Assembly: GCA_022829145.1 (NCBI GenBank)
Contig: CM040748.1
Location: 23,021,501-23,085,500, forward strand
Origin: Albula goreensis
Taxonomy: Eukaryota; Chordata; Actinopteri; Albuliformes; Albulidae
DNA length: 64,000 nt
Direction of reading: 5' to 3'
The notes under the pieces were generated by a model. That model saw only the letters and a program-made list of their open reading frames with translations. It was not told where the DNA came from and made no database searches. Numbering within the stretch: the stretch's first letter is position 1; each line of letters opens with the position of its first letter. Positions 40,053 to 52,709 of the stretch are shown here, piece after piece. The position numbers and the translations under genes are program-made.

Positions 40053-41787
40053 TATTGAGTAAATTTCATACTGATATCAGGAAGTATTATCTCTCACAAA
40101 GAGAGAGAGATAATAGCTGCAGCGTTGTATACTTTGTAAATTTTAAGCAAATGGCGAGGCAATATGGGCTGAATGGTATGTGCTTGTCATTATGCTCTTA
40201 TAACGAACAAGTAATGAGTAAGAAGTAATACTGGCATGGATATGCATCCTAAAATGACAAACCGGGAAAATGTTGGATTAAACTGTTGTAGGAGGAAAAT
40301 TGACCAAAAGCTTAACAGTTCAAATGTGCCTTTTCCAAACACACTGTTTACACCAAAGATATCTGGCCTAACTAGGTTTCTAAAGCAGTTTTAACAGGGT
40401 GTGACCCTGGAGAACCTAAATTAGTAGAGACGTGACACAATTATGTATTTACACAAGTGCATGAGTGATTGCCTCTGTTTGAATTACAATACTTCATTGT
40501 TTTTAAGGCCCTTATGTCCATTTGTAAAATAAAAGTGAACTTTCATCTGCAAAGACCAAGCTTTTGAAACTTGCATCCAATCTAGTCATGGGTGGCTGCC
40601 TATCCCAGCATACATTGGCTGGACAACAGTCAAATGCCATGGGCAGTTTTCCAGTCCATTGCAGAGCCAGACACTCAGACATTTACAGGAAACCTGCAAG
40701 TCTTTGGATTGTGGAAAGCAAAACAGAGTAAAACCACACAAACATTACAACATGCAAAGGCTCCTCACAGAAAGGGCCCACCTATGGGGCAAATCAAACC
40801 ATTTCACCTTTTAAAACAATGCAGTGATAAAAACATAGAAGGCACAGATGAGGAGCAGGGTATATAAACATTGTGATCATTAATTTGTTCCTTTCAGGTC
40901 AGTCAAATCAGTACTAAACGGAAGTAGCATACCTTGACACCCAGAAAAGCTCTATATAAATATTAGATGCTTCCACAACCAAGCAGACTTCTTGAAGAAT
41001 GGACTGCACAGACCACTGCATCAGTCAAGGATGTTCAATTGATATGGAAGCTTTTGCACATCAATTATAGGATAAGTGTGATTTTTTCCTCCCACAGATT
41101 ATGGCCATGGCAGTTCTTCACTGAAAAGTATTTGTGATTTAGTTCCCTGTTGGGACAGTGGGAGAATCTAGGTCACAGGTCACAGAACTGGTCTAGATAA
41201 ACTTTATTGATCCAAGGACCTACCACCAATGAAAACAAATAAACTCAGTGTTTATCTTTTGCCAGATATTTATCGGGGTTTTGAGAAATACTTGCTAAAG
41301 TCAAACAACAAAAAGGATTGGCAAAAGGTTGAAACTGATGACTGATCTGTAATTGCCATTGCTCAGTTTCAAACTGAATTTTTGAAGAATGGCACCCCAC
41401 AAATTCATATGCAGTGCAATATGGGGTGTGAGACCTCTGAAGACTCCCATTAAGTTTGACAAAAACCAAGCCTAAGATTGATCCTTAGGAGAAACCAAAA
41501 ATGAAACAAATCCAAATAAGTTCTGAGACTATCATAGTATTGACCTACCTTCTAAGTAACACACCCATTTGTCACTTTTGTATAGCAGAGATGATTTACT
41601 AACCCTCAAATCACATTGTGCAATCCATTCCTGTGATATTCTCTTCGCTTTTCAACACTATATTACCTACACCAATTGAAAAACGTAATGAGCTAGCTAG
41701 ATGACACCCAGTGTTACAAGACATCTAAAATATACCCCTACTCCCAAGGTAATAAATGAAAAAAGCATATGTTTTGTATACTGCAGG
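40053..41787. other. Intergenic, minor repeat piece
   Basis: No gene found. The short segment at 41190-41220 (AACTTTATTGATCC) resembles a sequence often seen at the 3' end of fish repeats, too short to classify. Confidence 0.4.
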
Positions 41788-42062
41788 TTTATTACAATGG
41801 TTGGTAGACGGGAGACAGAAAAAGGTATCAAAGCAACTACAGGCCCCCTCCCCATAAAAATCCTACAGTCTCCAAAAAAACAATAAGTACAAAAATTTTA
41901 GAGCATTTAAAAAGGAGAAAAAAATAAGACCATACATAAACTTAAAAACTATTCTAAAGACAGGTAAATGTAAAGCATCCCATGTCCATTGCAAATGGAG
42001 ACCAACATGGGAAGGAAGGGAGGGATTTGATGAAAAATGGAGGTCAGCAGACTTCAAAAGTT
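41788..42062 (-). other. alyref: alyref 3' UTR
   Basis: Follows the alyref stop on the minus strand. TTTATT at 41788-41793 is AATAAA on the minus strand and gives a short UTR of about 290 bases. Confidence 0.6.
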
Positions 42063-45000
42063 TTAGCTGGTGTCCATCTAAAATAAAAACAAATAAAAAT
42101 GATTAGAGGAACACAATTATCATAAAAGTTTACACTTCTTACACAATGTAAGTAAGCCAGCTAAAACTGGACATTTAGATTTTCACTCACTCTGGCATTG
42201 TAGGCATCTAGCTGTGCATCCAGTTCTTCAGCAGACAACTGCTGTTTGTTGGTACTCCTACCACCTCTACCCCTGCCCCTGCCACCACCACGACCTCCTC
42301 GCCTCGTCATCCCTCCAAAACCACCAACTCTGCTTCTGTTCATTCCCCCACCTCCTCGACTCAACCTGTACACAAATTCAATGAAGGAGGGAAAACAAAA
42401 AAAAGTTACGTGCCATTTCAGTTTAGGGTATTAAAAGAATGCACAATATTGTTAGAAACAATTGCAAGAAACAGGGAAATGGAAATTTCATGCAACCTCT
42501 GATGCTTCCTTACCCTTGCATGGTGGGCCGCCTTTGTGTATCAATCTGTGATGTGACATGCTGAATGTTCATTGGGCGGCCTGAAACATTCAAGACAATA
42601 TTGTAAAGAAACATTTTTTTTCCCCTAGCTTTACGTTGTCATGTCTAATTTGTGACGTCCTAGTCACAAAATGAATGTTACATGCCATTTTAACAAGTTG
42701 TTCCTTACCGTCAAGTGGAACTCCGTTGTACTGCTTCATGGCTTTCAGCGCATCTGCTTTTCTCTCAAAGTGCACATCTGCTGTTCCCAGGCTACGGCCT
42801 GATCGGTCATAGTGTACTGCTGCTTTCTTCAACGTGCCAAACTCTGCAAACAGCTCCTGAACAAGCCACAGCAGGGGACAGGATAATCCCATTTAAACAA
42901 TACAGCTCTTAAACCAAGGAACAGTGTCAGCATCCTGCATCGCTGACATTTTGGCAAATTGGGCCATATACTGGTGCACAAAGCAGTACAAAGCAGACCA
43001 TGGATAGAATTGTGAAAGAAAAGACAAATGTCTTGAGAGATGGACATGTGTCAAGGACATCATTTTACGGAAGTACAGAAACATCGATATCAGACATATT
43101 AGACATTTAAAAGATCACTGTGGTTCATATATGTTCACAGAACATGTATCAGCCATTTCATCTTGGTATAATACACAAAAATCTAGACAGCATGTTTGAA
43201 AAACAGTCCGAAGGCCAATTGATGTTTACCTGAATGTCTGCATCAGAGACACCAAAATCTAGGTTTGAAACGAGGAGCTTGCCACCAGTCTCCACTCCTG
43301 CTCCGCCACCACCAGTTCCAGCACCATAGCCACTGTCGAACAGGTCATGCTGCCACTTGTCCGGGAGCTGCTTGGGCTGCAAGAAAGCAAACAGAATGCA
43401 CCTGCTGACTTCTTGCTCCCTGCCCCCTGCCAACACAACTAGCTGCTTAGCCACTCAAGTTAACCTTCCCCAACCCTACTCTTTGTCCAGAGGAATGTCA
43501 ACCAGGCCAAGCAAATCAACTTTCACTGCCTGCTCACTATGTACAGACTTTCAAGTAATATAATAAATCCAACAAAGATCTAAACACACCAGATATAGTT
43601 CTCCTATATACAGCACAGCATTGGGGGAACAGTTCATTATCTGCTATACATCTGTTACACAATGATACATTTACATGCCAGACCAAACATTTAAAGCCGA
43701 GATTGCACATAACGTACGTATCCACAAATCTCATCAGTTCAAGCTTCCTACAGTTATCTTGAATATGTTCGGCAAATCGGCTGCCATGTAGATACGTCAT
43801 AAATTACCCAGTACTCATAAAGCTCTATTACAGCAAGAAAGGTACGTGTAGTGGTGCTTATGGCCTGTGTAAAGCCGGGTCATACCCATCCATGGCCCCT
43901 TTGACAAATCCACCCTCCCGCTTTTTAGCACCAAAGTTGCCTAGACAACTGATCGTTGTTGCATGCCCAGTCGCCAGATTTGAAGAGCGATTTTCAAGTC
44001 CGCGCATTCCTCCAGAGGCTTCAGCTGCCACTTCAGACGAAAAGAATCCTTTCGAGAGTAGAAAAAAATCCTTGCTGATTTGAGGAGCTAGTTGCAACCA
44101 GGATCGACTTCCCACTGGAGTTCCTTCAGCATCCCACAACTTGTTCATACAATTATTATTCTTTGGCAGGAGAGCGGTTCATTGATATTTTCAAACAGAG
44201 CTGAATTTCTCGAGTCTATGATTAGAAATGGTGAGCTCTGTACATTTGCCCCAAAGTATCTCATCACTAGAGAAATGGCGGCCAGCTGTTAGAGCGTCCA
44301 TTTTGTAGAAACGCCATTTTGACTTGAAACTAAGTAGGGACATATTCACGTTTCCCTTTCAACTTCACTCAAAAGTTCATCCTCTTCGTCGTCTTTACAG
44401 CTTTCTTAGGTTAAAGAGGTGCTCACTTCATTTGGTTGGCTACATGGCTATGTTGCCGCCTAGCGCAAACAGCTTGCCGGCTAAAGCTCCAACTGGTTCA
44501 TTCATTCAAAGACATCTCGGTGGCTTGCGGGTAGGCTTCATGATGGCATCCTCGGGCATGACTAATTGTTGGAGTTGAAAATATAAACAGCGCTTTAACT
44601 GTGGCTAAACTAAAATCGTTGACTGGAAGAATCACACCTGTATGGCGTTGTAACAAAAGCCATACAGCTAGCTCGCTAGCTAGCCCGAGAGCAAATTTAC
44701 ATCCACTCCACAGTGGCTTGAATAACGGAGTTGAAAAGAAGTTGAATGAGTAAAATGTTGAGCAAACATTAGGTTAGCTACATAGCCTTTAATGGTGGTC
44801 ATTTTAACTGACCTAAGTTATCAATATGGTCTTTTCTTCTAAATTCAACTTCCAGGAACATCTCAGGGCAATGTTAGCCAGCTAGCTATCCCTTGGCCGA
44901 ATTAGCTAGCTACACTGCGAACACGAGTTAAGATATTAACTATTATACAAGAAACTTTGTTGAACGTGGCATTTTCAGGCACTCCTCTTTCCGTTCCCAT

Positions 45001-45258
45001 TTTTCTTTCTCCTACCCTGCTGTACGGCGTGGGTCTGCTTCTACCGCGACTCAGGTTCTGTCGATTCCGCATAGGGCCTGATCCGCCGCCTCGGCTCCCA
45101 AAGCCTCCTGCCCCGCTGCCTCCAATTCGACCGACGTTGCCACCTCGTCCTCCACCACGACCACGGCCTCCCCTACCGCCGCGGCCCCCTCCTCCCCCTC
45201 GCTGTTGTTTGTTTTGCTTAATGATGTCGTCCAAAGACATATCCATCTTATCAGCCAT
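42063..45258 (-). CDS. alyref: mRNA export adaptor Aly/REF (THO complex subunit 4)
   Basis: ALYREF is the TREX adaptor that binds UAP56/DDX39B and NXF1 and hands spliced mRNA to the export receptor. Coding exons in order are 45258-45016, 43376-43230, 42856-42709, 42580-42514, 42365-42191 and 42077-42063, giving 264 residues (human about 257). Residues 1-17 ([17 protein letters not shown]) are the N-terminal UAP56-binding motif. Residues about 20-80 are an RGG-rich arm. The RRM is at about 113-188, with RNP2 LLVSNL and RNP1 GTADVHF. A second Arg/Gly region ([16 protein letters not shown]) precedes the C-terminal UAP56-binding helix [21 protein letters not shown]. The final coding exon is only 15 bp. 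The gene is divergent from anapc11, with 3.0 kb between start codons, as in mammals where they are neighbours. Confidence 0.96.
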
Positions 45259-45289
45259 ATTGACACTGTATTCAAAGATTGATTCTAAA

Positions 45290-45440
45290 ATTCAAACTTT
45301 AACGGTAACAACCATGTACACTACCCGAACAAATCGAATAGCGCTACTGAACTAGAATGTGACGGTGTGCTCTCCGTGGCTTGGTGGTAATTATTACGGA
45401 AGTGATGTCAATCACAACAGTAGCGTGACTTCCGTTTGGG
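45290..45440 (-). promoter_or_regulatory. alyref: alyref promoter region
   Basis: Two ETS-type sites in opposite orientation, CGGAAGT at 45397-45403 and ACTTCCG at 45428-45434, lie within 180 bases of the start codon; no TATA box is seen. This is typical of housekeeping promoters. Motif reading only. Confidence 0.45.
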
Positions 45441-46138
45441 ATGTTATTTGGATTGTGTGTGCTTATATGTGTTCATATGTATACAGATGTGTATATGTAA
45501 GTATTGTTTACCCCATGGGGAGCCATAGAAATACAACACATTTTAAAAGCAACGCATTATTCAGATTACAATGTGTCTATTCTCATATTTTCAACATAGT
45601 ACTGTAATCCTGAGGTTTTTGCTCTAAAAATATTTAGTAGTGAAGTGGTTGAAAATGAGGTTTCATGAACCCAAAAAAGTGAAACTGTAGTGGGCTGTCA
45701 ATCACTATTGATTGCAACAATCCGTTGATACTAAATAACTAAATAAATTCATTGGTTTAAATCCATGAGTAAATGACAACATATGATAATTACTAAACAA
45801 GTTACAACAACAAATAAAACAATAACTTGTGATTTAATTTCACCTAGAAAACCCCCCATCAATGTTTCGCCAATTGGTTGCAGAGGTTGAAGATTGGAAG
45901 TTTTATTTTAACAGTCAACAGTCAGAGAACAACATTGCATGCATGGGAAGAGAATAGTTTATAGCTTTGACAGATACAATAACAATCTATGCCCAATCAA
46001 ATTTCAAATAAACAATGCCCACATTTGTGATATCATGATGATAAACAATATAGCCAAAATTGCAAAGTTTTGGAAAGAGAGAAATTGAAAAACAAACACT
46101 AGATATTCTTATGCAAACTGTTTACTTTGTTGTGGCAT
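45441..46138. other. Intergenic, nothing recognised
   Basis: AT-rich spacer upstream of alyref. Confidence 0.5.
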
Positions 46139-46692
46139 TATTTATGTAACCTTTATTTAATCAGGAAAAAACCTGTTGAGATATAAAGTCTCGTTTACAA
46201 GGGTGACCTGGCCAAGAGAACAGAAGAGAATATTAAAAGAGTTACATGACATTACATTACAATTAAAACATTACAGCAATAAAATATACAATACATATGA
46301 TGAAAGAGAGAAGACTGCAGAGGTAAAGGGGTAGTTTACCCAACAGGCCTCTATATATGAATACATATCAGTCTAGCTGTCCAGCCCACTAATTCGTATA
46401 AGGTGCGATGATGGGTGAGTGACTTGGAATTTGTTACAAAGTGTGGAGATGCATGATAAACCGAATCCATCCTCTGCAGCACAGAGGAGGCTGCATGCAC
46501 ATATATTATTTCTCCATAATCAATTATAGGAAGAAATGTGGATTGAACACGCTTCTTCCAAGCCTCAAATGTAAAACAAGCCTTATTACGAAAATAAAAA
46601 CCAAGTTTAAGTTTGTTTCCTCACAAGTTTGTAAACATGGGGTTTGTAGGACAGTTTCTCATCTAACCATATACCCAGGTATTTATAAACTA
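46139..46692 (-). mobile_element. LINE 3' end with reverse-transcriptase remnant
   Basis: On the minus strand the segment opens with YKYLGIWLDEKLS, continues after a degraded part with FLPIIDYGEIIYVHAASSVL and then HHRTLYELVGW, the order found at the end of fish non-LTR reverse transcriptases. Stops interrupt the first part. It then runs into a 3' tail with a CTTGTAAACGAGACTTTATA-type sequence ending AATAAAGGTTACATAA, common in teleost genomes. The clade (L2/Rex1-like) is a guess. Only the 3' end is present, as is usual for 5'-truncated insertions. Confidence 0.75.
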
Positions 46693-47879
46693 ATCATGAA
46701 ACAATAAATACATACCATTATCATGGAATATCACTGATAAGGAAAAAAGCTTGACTAGAATGTAACTTTACAGTTGGAAATATATTCAGATGTTGTCTAG
46801 GTACAGAGCTGAAGGAGCTTGTAGCCATAAAATATTGTGGGGCAGTAACATTTCTGACTCCATGACCCCATTTTGGTTCTTGAAAGGTGGGAAAGGTTCT
46901 TTTCTTCTCATGAATGCAATGACTCTATCTCTGTCCTAGTGGTTATACTGTCATAGAAAGTTCTTGTCAGGGTCTCTAGATGCTTAAACTGTAAACATTG
47001 CCACTGGAGTTGCATTTAACTCTCCTCTGCCATCTCTCACTGGTGTTTGGAGGTAGGTCTTAATACATTTGTAAAATTAATCAGAAATATGTTTCTGGTA
47101 ACTTTCACAAACAGACTTGGCATACAAAGGACTAATGGTACACACTTTACCTTTGAAGTCACCTTAAATCTTTCAAGAGGCTTTTTTTTAATGAAATAGG
47201 AGGTTTTGGCAGATACACAATCACTAAAGTGATCAGTCCACCAACATCCATTCAGTGATATTTTAAAATAATTTTACATCCGGGGTTATATTTTCCTGAA
47301 ATGTTCTTGATGGGAATACATGATGTTCTTATTGCAAGAGTTGTGTTTGTTCATTTTTTTTTACATAACATAGATTGATCTGTGTGAAAAGATGTTGGTT
47401 AGGGCTAAAATTCACACAATGTGTTATGTCATGTTTTGAGTATATTGTGTCCACATTTGTTTGTGTTGAAACAGCACTCAAATGTGCTTTAAGATAGTTA
47501 TGATATGTCAGAAATGTGTCATGATACTATTAATGCTGTTATTTTGGGTCATATTTCAGGCAGCTGTGCTTCTATGCTGAAGGTTCAATCTTATTTGTAC
47601 CAGCAGGGGACAGTCCAGTACAGTGTAACTAAATCACTATTTGAGCTGTGGTCCTTCGTAACAATACTTGATATAAGTACACAACGGCCGGGATTCAATC
47701 AACATGTGTCCATAACTTTTAATTAAAACCAAATAAGAGTGTTATGCTCTTTCTCTGTGTACAAACAGTTTTGCCAGTTCATTTTCTTGATTGCTGCTCA
47801 CGGCAAGGTTTAACCATTGTTATTTGTACTCCAAAACAGTGGATGGCGGTAATGAGGATTTACTCAGTTATCAAAGTAA
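46693..47879. other. Intergenic, nothing recognised
   Basis: AT-rich spacer upstream of anapc11 without supported exons. Confidence 0.5.
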
Positions 47880-48251
47880 AGAAGAAGTATTACGGAACTC
47901 GAACAGGAAAAGGAGGAGAAAATGCAATCCGGGAAGTAAGAATTTTCGTACACGGACGACGGTAAATCTAACACCTCTGTTTTAGTACAAATGATTGTAC
48001 GGGCAGCGGGATAAACGGGTCCCAAGCAATCATAAAATAGTCGTAGTGACTACTACTTCGACTAAAACGGCGATAATGGCAGAAGTATCTTTTAACAATT
48101 TGAAATGTGTTTATAAACTCGAAACGCGAAGTTAGTCACTAATGAATGATCATTTTTATCACTTACTTTTACAAGAAAATAATAGTGACCAACTTGCTAG
48201 CTGACGTTAAATGCGCTGATTATATATTCTCCACAGTTTTGGCGACTGGAA
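47880..48251 (+). promoter_or_regulatory. anapc11: anapc11 promoter and 5' UTR exon
   Basis: A candidate untranslated exon ends at 47961 (ACGACG|GTAAAT). An acceptor at 48235-48236 (TTCTCCACAG) opens the exon carrying the start codon 15 bases later. GGGAAGT/CGGAA-type ETS-like sites lie at about 47890-47940. The transcription start is inferred. Confidence 0.45.
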
Positions 48252-48786
48252 ATGAAGGTGAAAATCAAACAGTGGAGTGGCGTAGCTTCTTGGATGTGGG
48301 TCGCTAACGACGAGAATTGTGGCATATGCAGGATGTCTTTTAACGGCTGCTGCCCCGACTGTGAGTTTACCCATGCGTTCAAATTAAAATTAAATTTCGG
48401 CACAATGCAAGGTTGCTTCACATCGTGTCTTGAAAGCCAGTTGGAGTATTGTCAGAAAGTTGTTTTAAGAATTTATAGCGTTTATGTACTTATCAGTAGT
48501 AACGCCTGGTGCTAGGTTAACTGAAGTTATTAAAATGATACCACATTCTAGCTTATCTCCTCTTCCCTTCAGAGAAGATAAGCCACATTTGCCATTACCA
48601 TTAATTTTATGGTTTTACAATATCATCTGTCCACCTTCAGGTAAGGTCCCAGGGGATGATTGCCCGCTGGTCTGGGGCCAGTGCTCCCACTGCTTCCACA
48701 TGCACTGTATCCTCAAGTGGCTCAACTCCCAGCAGGTACAGCAGCAGTGTCCGATGTGCCGCCAGGAATGGAAGTTCAAAGAGTGA
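48252..48786 (+). CDS. anapc11: Anaphase-promoting complex subunit 11 (RING-H2)
   Basis: ANAPC11 is the catalytic RING subunit of the APC/C ubiquitin ligase; with ANAPC2 it recruits the E2 that marks cyclins and securin. Coding exons are 48252-48360 and 48641-48786, joined within a Cys codon, giving 84 residues, the same as human. All RING-H2 ligands are visible: CGIC near residue 23, CCPDC near 34-37, DDC and GQC, then HCFHMHC and CPMC near the end. The first eight residues MKVKIKQW and the C-terminus RQEWKFKE match the family. The start is fixed by an acceptor just upstream and a purine at -3. Nothing is disrupted. Confidence 0.97.
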
Positions 48787-49340
48787 CCACCAGAGCCAGA
48801 CAAGGACTGTGAAAGTTGAGACAACATAAAAGACACTTATGAGACATGGAAAAATGAATGCTTGTATTTTGAATGAATGCTATTTGTTTACTTCACAGCT
48901 GTACTAGTACTCTGTTTTGATGGTTGGTTTTTGTGCAAGGTTTTGTGTATGGTTAGGGTTGGGATTGACTGCAGATACAAGAGGCTCATGCAAGCCAATT
49001 TCAGCAATACAGTAATGATTCTATAATACTGCAAAATACAATAGTTAGAACATTCTCAGTTTGGACTGTATGCTGCCACTATTGCAACCGAGTCTGATCA
49101 AACATTACAGGCATATCTAAATGAGGCCAGAGTCTGAAAGCCGTTATTCCCTTGCCTTTACGAAAAGAGACACTGTGGGAATTGACCAGGTTCTGTAGTG
49201 TTGTAGCTGTGGTCAGAGATGATGTTTCACATGGTTTGTGAAATGACAGTCTTAGTCAGCTGCTGGGCTTGTGCTTTCATGTCCAAACAGGAGTGGATGT
49301 TTAACATCCTTTGATTTCTCTGAAAGCAAATAAAAATAGT
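48787..49340 (+). other. anapc11: anapc11 3' UTR
   Basis: Non-coding sequence after the stop, with AATAAA at 49329-49334. Confidence 0.5.
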
Positions 49341-50169
49341 TGTTCATTTATTTTTTTAGATAAGTATGGTATATTTAAGTATTAAACTTATCAGAGGACA
49401 GTAAATTGTATACTACATTATTTTATCAAGAATTAGCAGTGGTACCAATAAAGTAAAACAACAATGTTCAAACTATGGCTCATTCAGATGTGTTGCAGTT
49501 TTGAAATGTGGGAAACAACCTGGTAAAATTGTGAGAAAATAAGGCTGTGTTAAATTTTGAAGGGTAGAACTTCTACCCACTTAACAGATCCAGACCATTG
49601 CGGAAGAATGAGCAGAGATTCTCATTTGATTATGATTACATAAAACTGTAACAATAAAATGCTGTGTCACAGCAAAACATTTATATCAAAAACATTTGTC
49701 TCAAACCAAGAAACTGGAGGAACAAAATCGGAAAAAAATGACTGCGTTGGAAAATTAATGGGTAACTTTGAAATCTGTTAGTCAATGATAATGCGTGTAT
49801 TAGTTCATAAAACCTCTCATGTCCAGAATGAAGTACCATTTATTTATATTCCAACAAAACAAGAAAGTACTTTAGAGAGAGAGAGATCCTATTTCAGGTT
49901 GATTGAATTTTGCTCAGAGACGCCAAGAGCATTCAAAACTCCACTGTCCAAATGTATGAACTGCCAAGTTTGACTTTGTTCTGTATCTATCTCTAGAAAC
50001 ATTTTTACTTCTTCAGCTAGGTTAAAATGTTCAGTCTTATTTGTAGGACCATCCTGCTGCTGAAGCATCCTTTGATTTGTGTCATTTTCAGTGTGTAAAC
50101 CATCATCTGTTCTTGAAGGGAATGCATGACCATCATAAGTTCACACCTGGTGTAAGCAGACTAAAGGTA
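49341..50169. other. Intergenic, nothing recognised
   Basis: AT-rich spacer without supported features. Confidence 0.45.
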
Positions 50170-50460
50170 CCAGATTGCCCTCCTGGTGGCTCACACGCTA
50201 AAACACGTTCAGGAAGCAGACATACGCCTTGCAACTGGGTATTTGAGCCCCAGCCGCACTATTACTGATTATAATCAGGTCAACTGGCCCATCCTCACTG
50301 GGGAATCATAGGGGTTAAGCTAGGTAAGATTACTAGTCTCATTTCTCTGTAGCAGCTGCCCCTGGCTGTTGTGTGCCTGCGGACGCACGAACCATGCATA
50401 TCATTTGTCATCCTCCGACAACACAGGCAGCATTAAATTACCAGTGCATTTGCTTTGTGG
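50170..50460 (+). repeat. Candidate tRNA-derived SINE
   Basis: The left part has a box-A-like TGGCTCACACGCTAAAAC and, about 40 bases on, a box-B-like GGTATTTGAGCCCC, with tRNA-like spacing. It continues into a unique-looking body (about 50285-50440). There is no clear tail or target duplication, and the assignment rests on the Pol III box pattern alone. Confidence 0.35.
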
Positions 50461-51103
50461 AAAAAATAGGGCTAGTTGTCATGCAAAGAAATGAATGACA
50501 TTACCCACACAGTCTAATTCACTGGGCATGAAGTTGAAATCCCATTTTCCCTTACCATTCCACTTAAACAAATGGACCTTTGCAGTTGTTTACACAAATC
50601 AAAAGTGCATCAAAACACATCCATGACTAACTCATGAAATTCAATGTCTTAAGAAAACTTTATTTACACAGCCCTTCCCCAGTTACAAGTTTTATGGTTT
50701 CATCGTTTTGGGACTTTTCCTCTGTTTGGGAAGTGATACATAACACTGATTAAATCATGGTACTTCAGAGAGAAAATGCTACTCGTCCCATTCTATTCAC
50801 TAATAATCGTAACAGAGATCACTGATAAACAAAAAACTCCTTGGCTTTCCATCTGAACAGTAAATTTTGATTTCTGATCTCCTCCCTCCAGGTTATTCAC
50901 TGTAGGCAGAATGCACCTCATTCAACTGCACAAGAAAGATTTTGTTGAAACCTACAAGATATTGTATTTCCACCATGCCCAAATCCAGTCTAAAAATGTT
51001 ATTTACATCAAGCAGTTTGATTTTGTGATAATCACTGCTCCTTGGGCTCTCAGAAGCCCAGTGTTCCATTCAGTCCTAACACTGAGCTTTCTTCTCTGTC
51101 CAG

Positions 51104-51237
51104 TTCCCCTTGCTGCAGTTGTTGATCTCATGAAGAGAAAGACTGAGGGGGGCAAACCCATAAGACTGAGTTCTGACAAGCTGAAAGACTTCCATGGGAA
51201 GACCTCTGATGCCATTGTTCAGAGCACTGACAAATGA
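51104..51237 (+). CDS. Orphan terminal exon (doubtful)
   Basis: A strong pyrimidine tract and acceptor (51102-51103) are followed by an open frame of about 44 codons ending in TGA at 51235-51237. It is rich in Lys, Asp and Ser, including LMKRKTEGGKPIRLSS. I do not recognise it, and no upstream partner exon was found between anapc11 and this point. It could be the last exon of an unidentified gene, a relic exon, or chance. The open frame that extends upstream across the acceptor has hydrophobic, intron-like composition. Confidence 0.25.
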
Positions 51238-52021
51238 TGGTTTCTTAATGTCCCACACTGTCAGGGTCCTGTCTAGTCAATCATGCAGGACTGCAGTGAA
51301 AACACCTGCCACTGGAGAAGATTTCTCAGGCGAGGGATGGTGGTCCTGGCCTCATGCAAATGCCAAGCACCTGACTGGGGCTCCCAAACTTCCCAAAATG
51401 TAAATACAAACCATCATGTCATGGCCTTCCTCCATCCCAGAGCAAGCTGTTGCAATTTCAGTGTTTTCAATGTCAGTGCTACTCTACACCTGCAATTTTC
51501 TACTGTAATTAAACTGTAAATGTACTTATTTTTGGTTAAATTGAGTGGGGAGTTCTATGACACAATAGGCGGAGATCCACTAAATAAACATTTGTATGAC
51601 AAAAAAGGGTCTGTGAAATTAAAATGATCTCCAAAAAGCTGAAATCACCGAATGGTCTCACTAAACCAAATCAGCATATCAGAGTGGTGGAGCCTAAGAG
51701 GCTTCACTTTAATGGTCAAATTTAACAAGGTACTAGGAGCTCATTTTTGCTCATTAACTTAAAAATCCCAGTTAAACTTTCTCAAAGAAACTCATATTTT
51801 ACCATGATACTATCACAATGTCAGTGTGTGCAATACTGCCAAATCACCAAGTTTAAAATCTTCCAAGGAACATTTCATAATTCTGAATTACTTTGAAGAC
51901 CTACCTTAACATACTATGATTCAGGGATTTAATTTTTTGGGAGCCTTAAATCAAATTAAAAGGTCACAAATGAATCTAAAAAAGATCTAGACCACCCACC
52001 CACCCACTCTAGATATCTACC

Positions 52022-52709
52022 TTTATTTAAAATAACTTTCTCGATAGGAAAAGGAAACACATCCTCTGCCCTTCAGCATTCCATTCAAGGTAATGCATTT
52101 CAGCAACAACTGAGCAGAGCAATGTTCGTATTTAAGACTTTTCCTTCATGTGTCCTGAAAGAGAGATGGTGTGAAAGAGTCAATTTGTAGATCTTCATAT
52201 TCATCTAGACACCATAACTTTCATGTTGGATCCAGTCTCAGTCCAACATATCTTTCAGCAAAGGAAAAAAAAAATGTGATCCATGTTTTCTTTTTCCAGA
52301 TTATGACACCAGGAACCAGGAGAAGAAACAAACCCTGAACGTGTTGTCCCAGTTTGCTTGCTCTTTCACTTCCACAGTGAGGAGGTTATAGTCAGGGGTC
52401 AGCCAGTATATAAACCTGAAGATGGCCAAATGGTGGCAACTATGCATGAGGATCAACAGAGAGTGACTTCCAGAGCAAAGTAGGAGGTAAAATGCAAGTC
52501 ACTGTGCTGGGGGGTATAGGGTAGCAGGCCAGCAGTCTGTCAAGGCCAAGGAGTAAAGGGCATCATTCCCTGGGACTGCCAGACTGGGCAGATTGCTGGT
52601 AGAAGGTTTACTGAAAGTTCAGGAGTAGATTGGGAGACGGGGTTGGAGATGGGGTGAGGGGGTGGGGGGTGTAGCGGGGGAGTAAAGGCTGAACCAGTGG
52701 GATGGCCGA
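52022..52709 (-). other. mcrip1: Probable mcrip1 3' UTR
   Basis: Downstream of the mcrip1 stop on the minus strand. TTTATT at 52022-52027 is an AATAAA signal on the minus strand. Contains G-rich stretches near 52640-52680. Confidence 0.45.

Noticed and set aside
44957..45355. 132-codon Pro-rich frame on the plus strand
   Set aside because: It is the complement of the Gly/Arg-rich first exon of alyref, which makes Pro runs. No other support.
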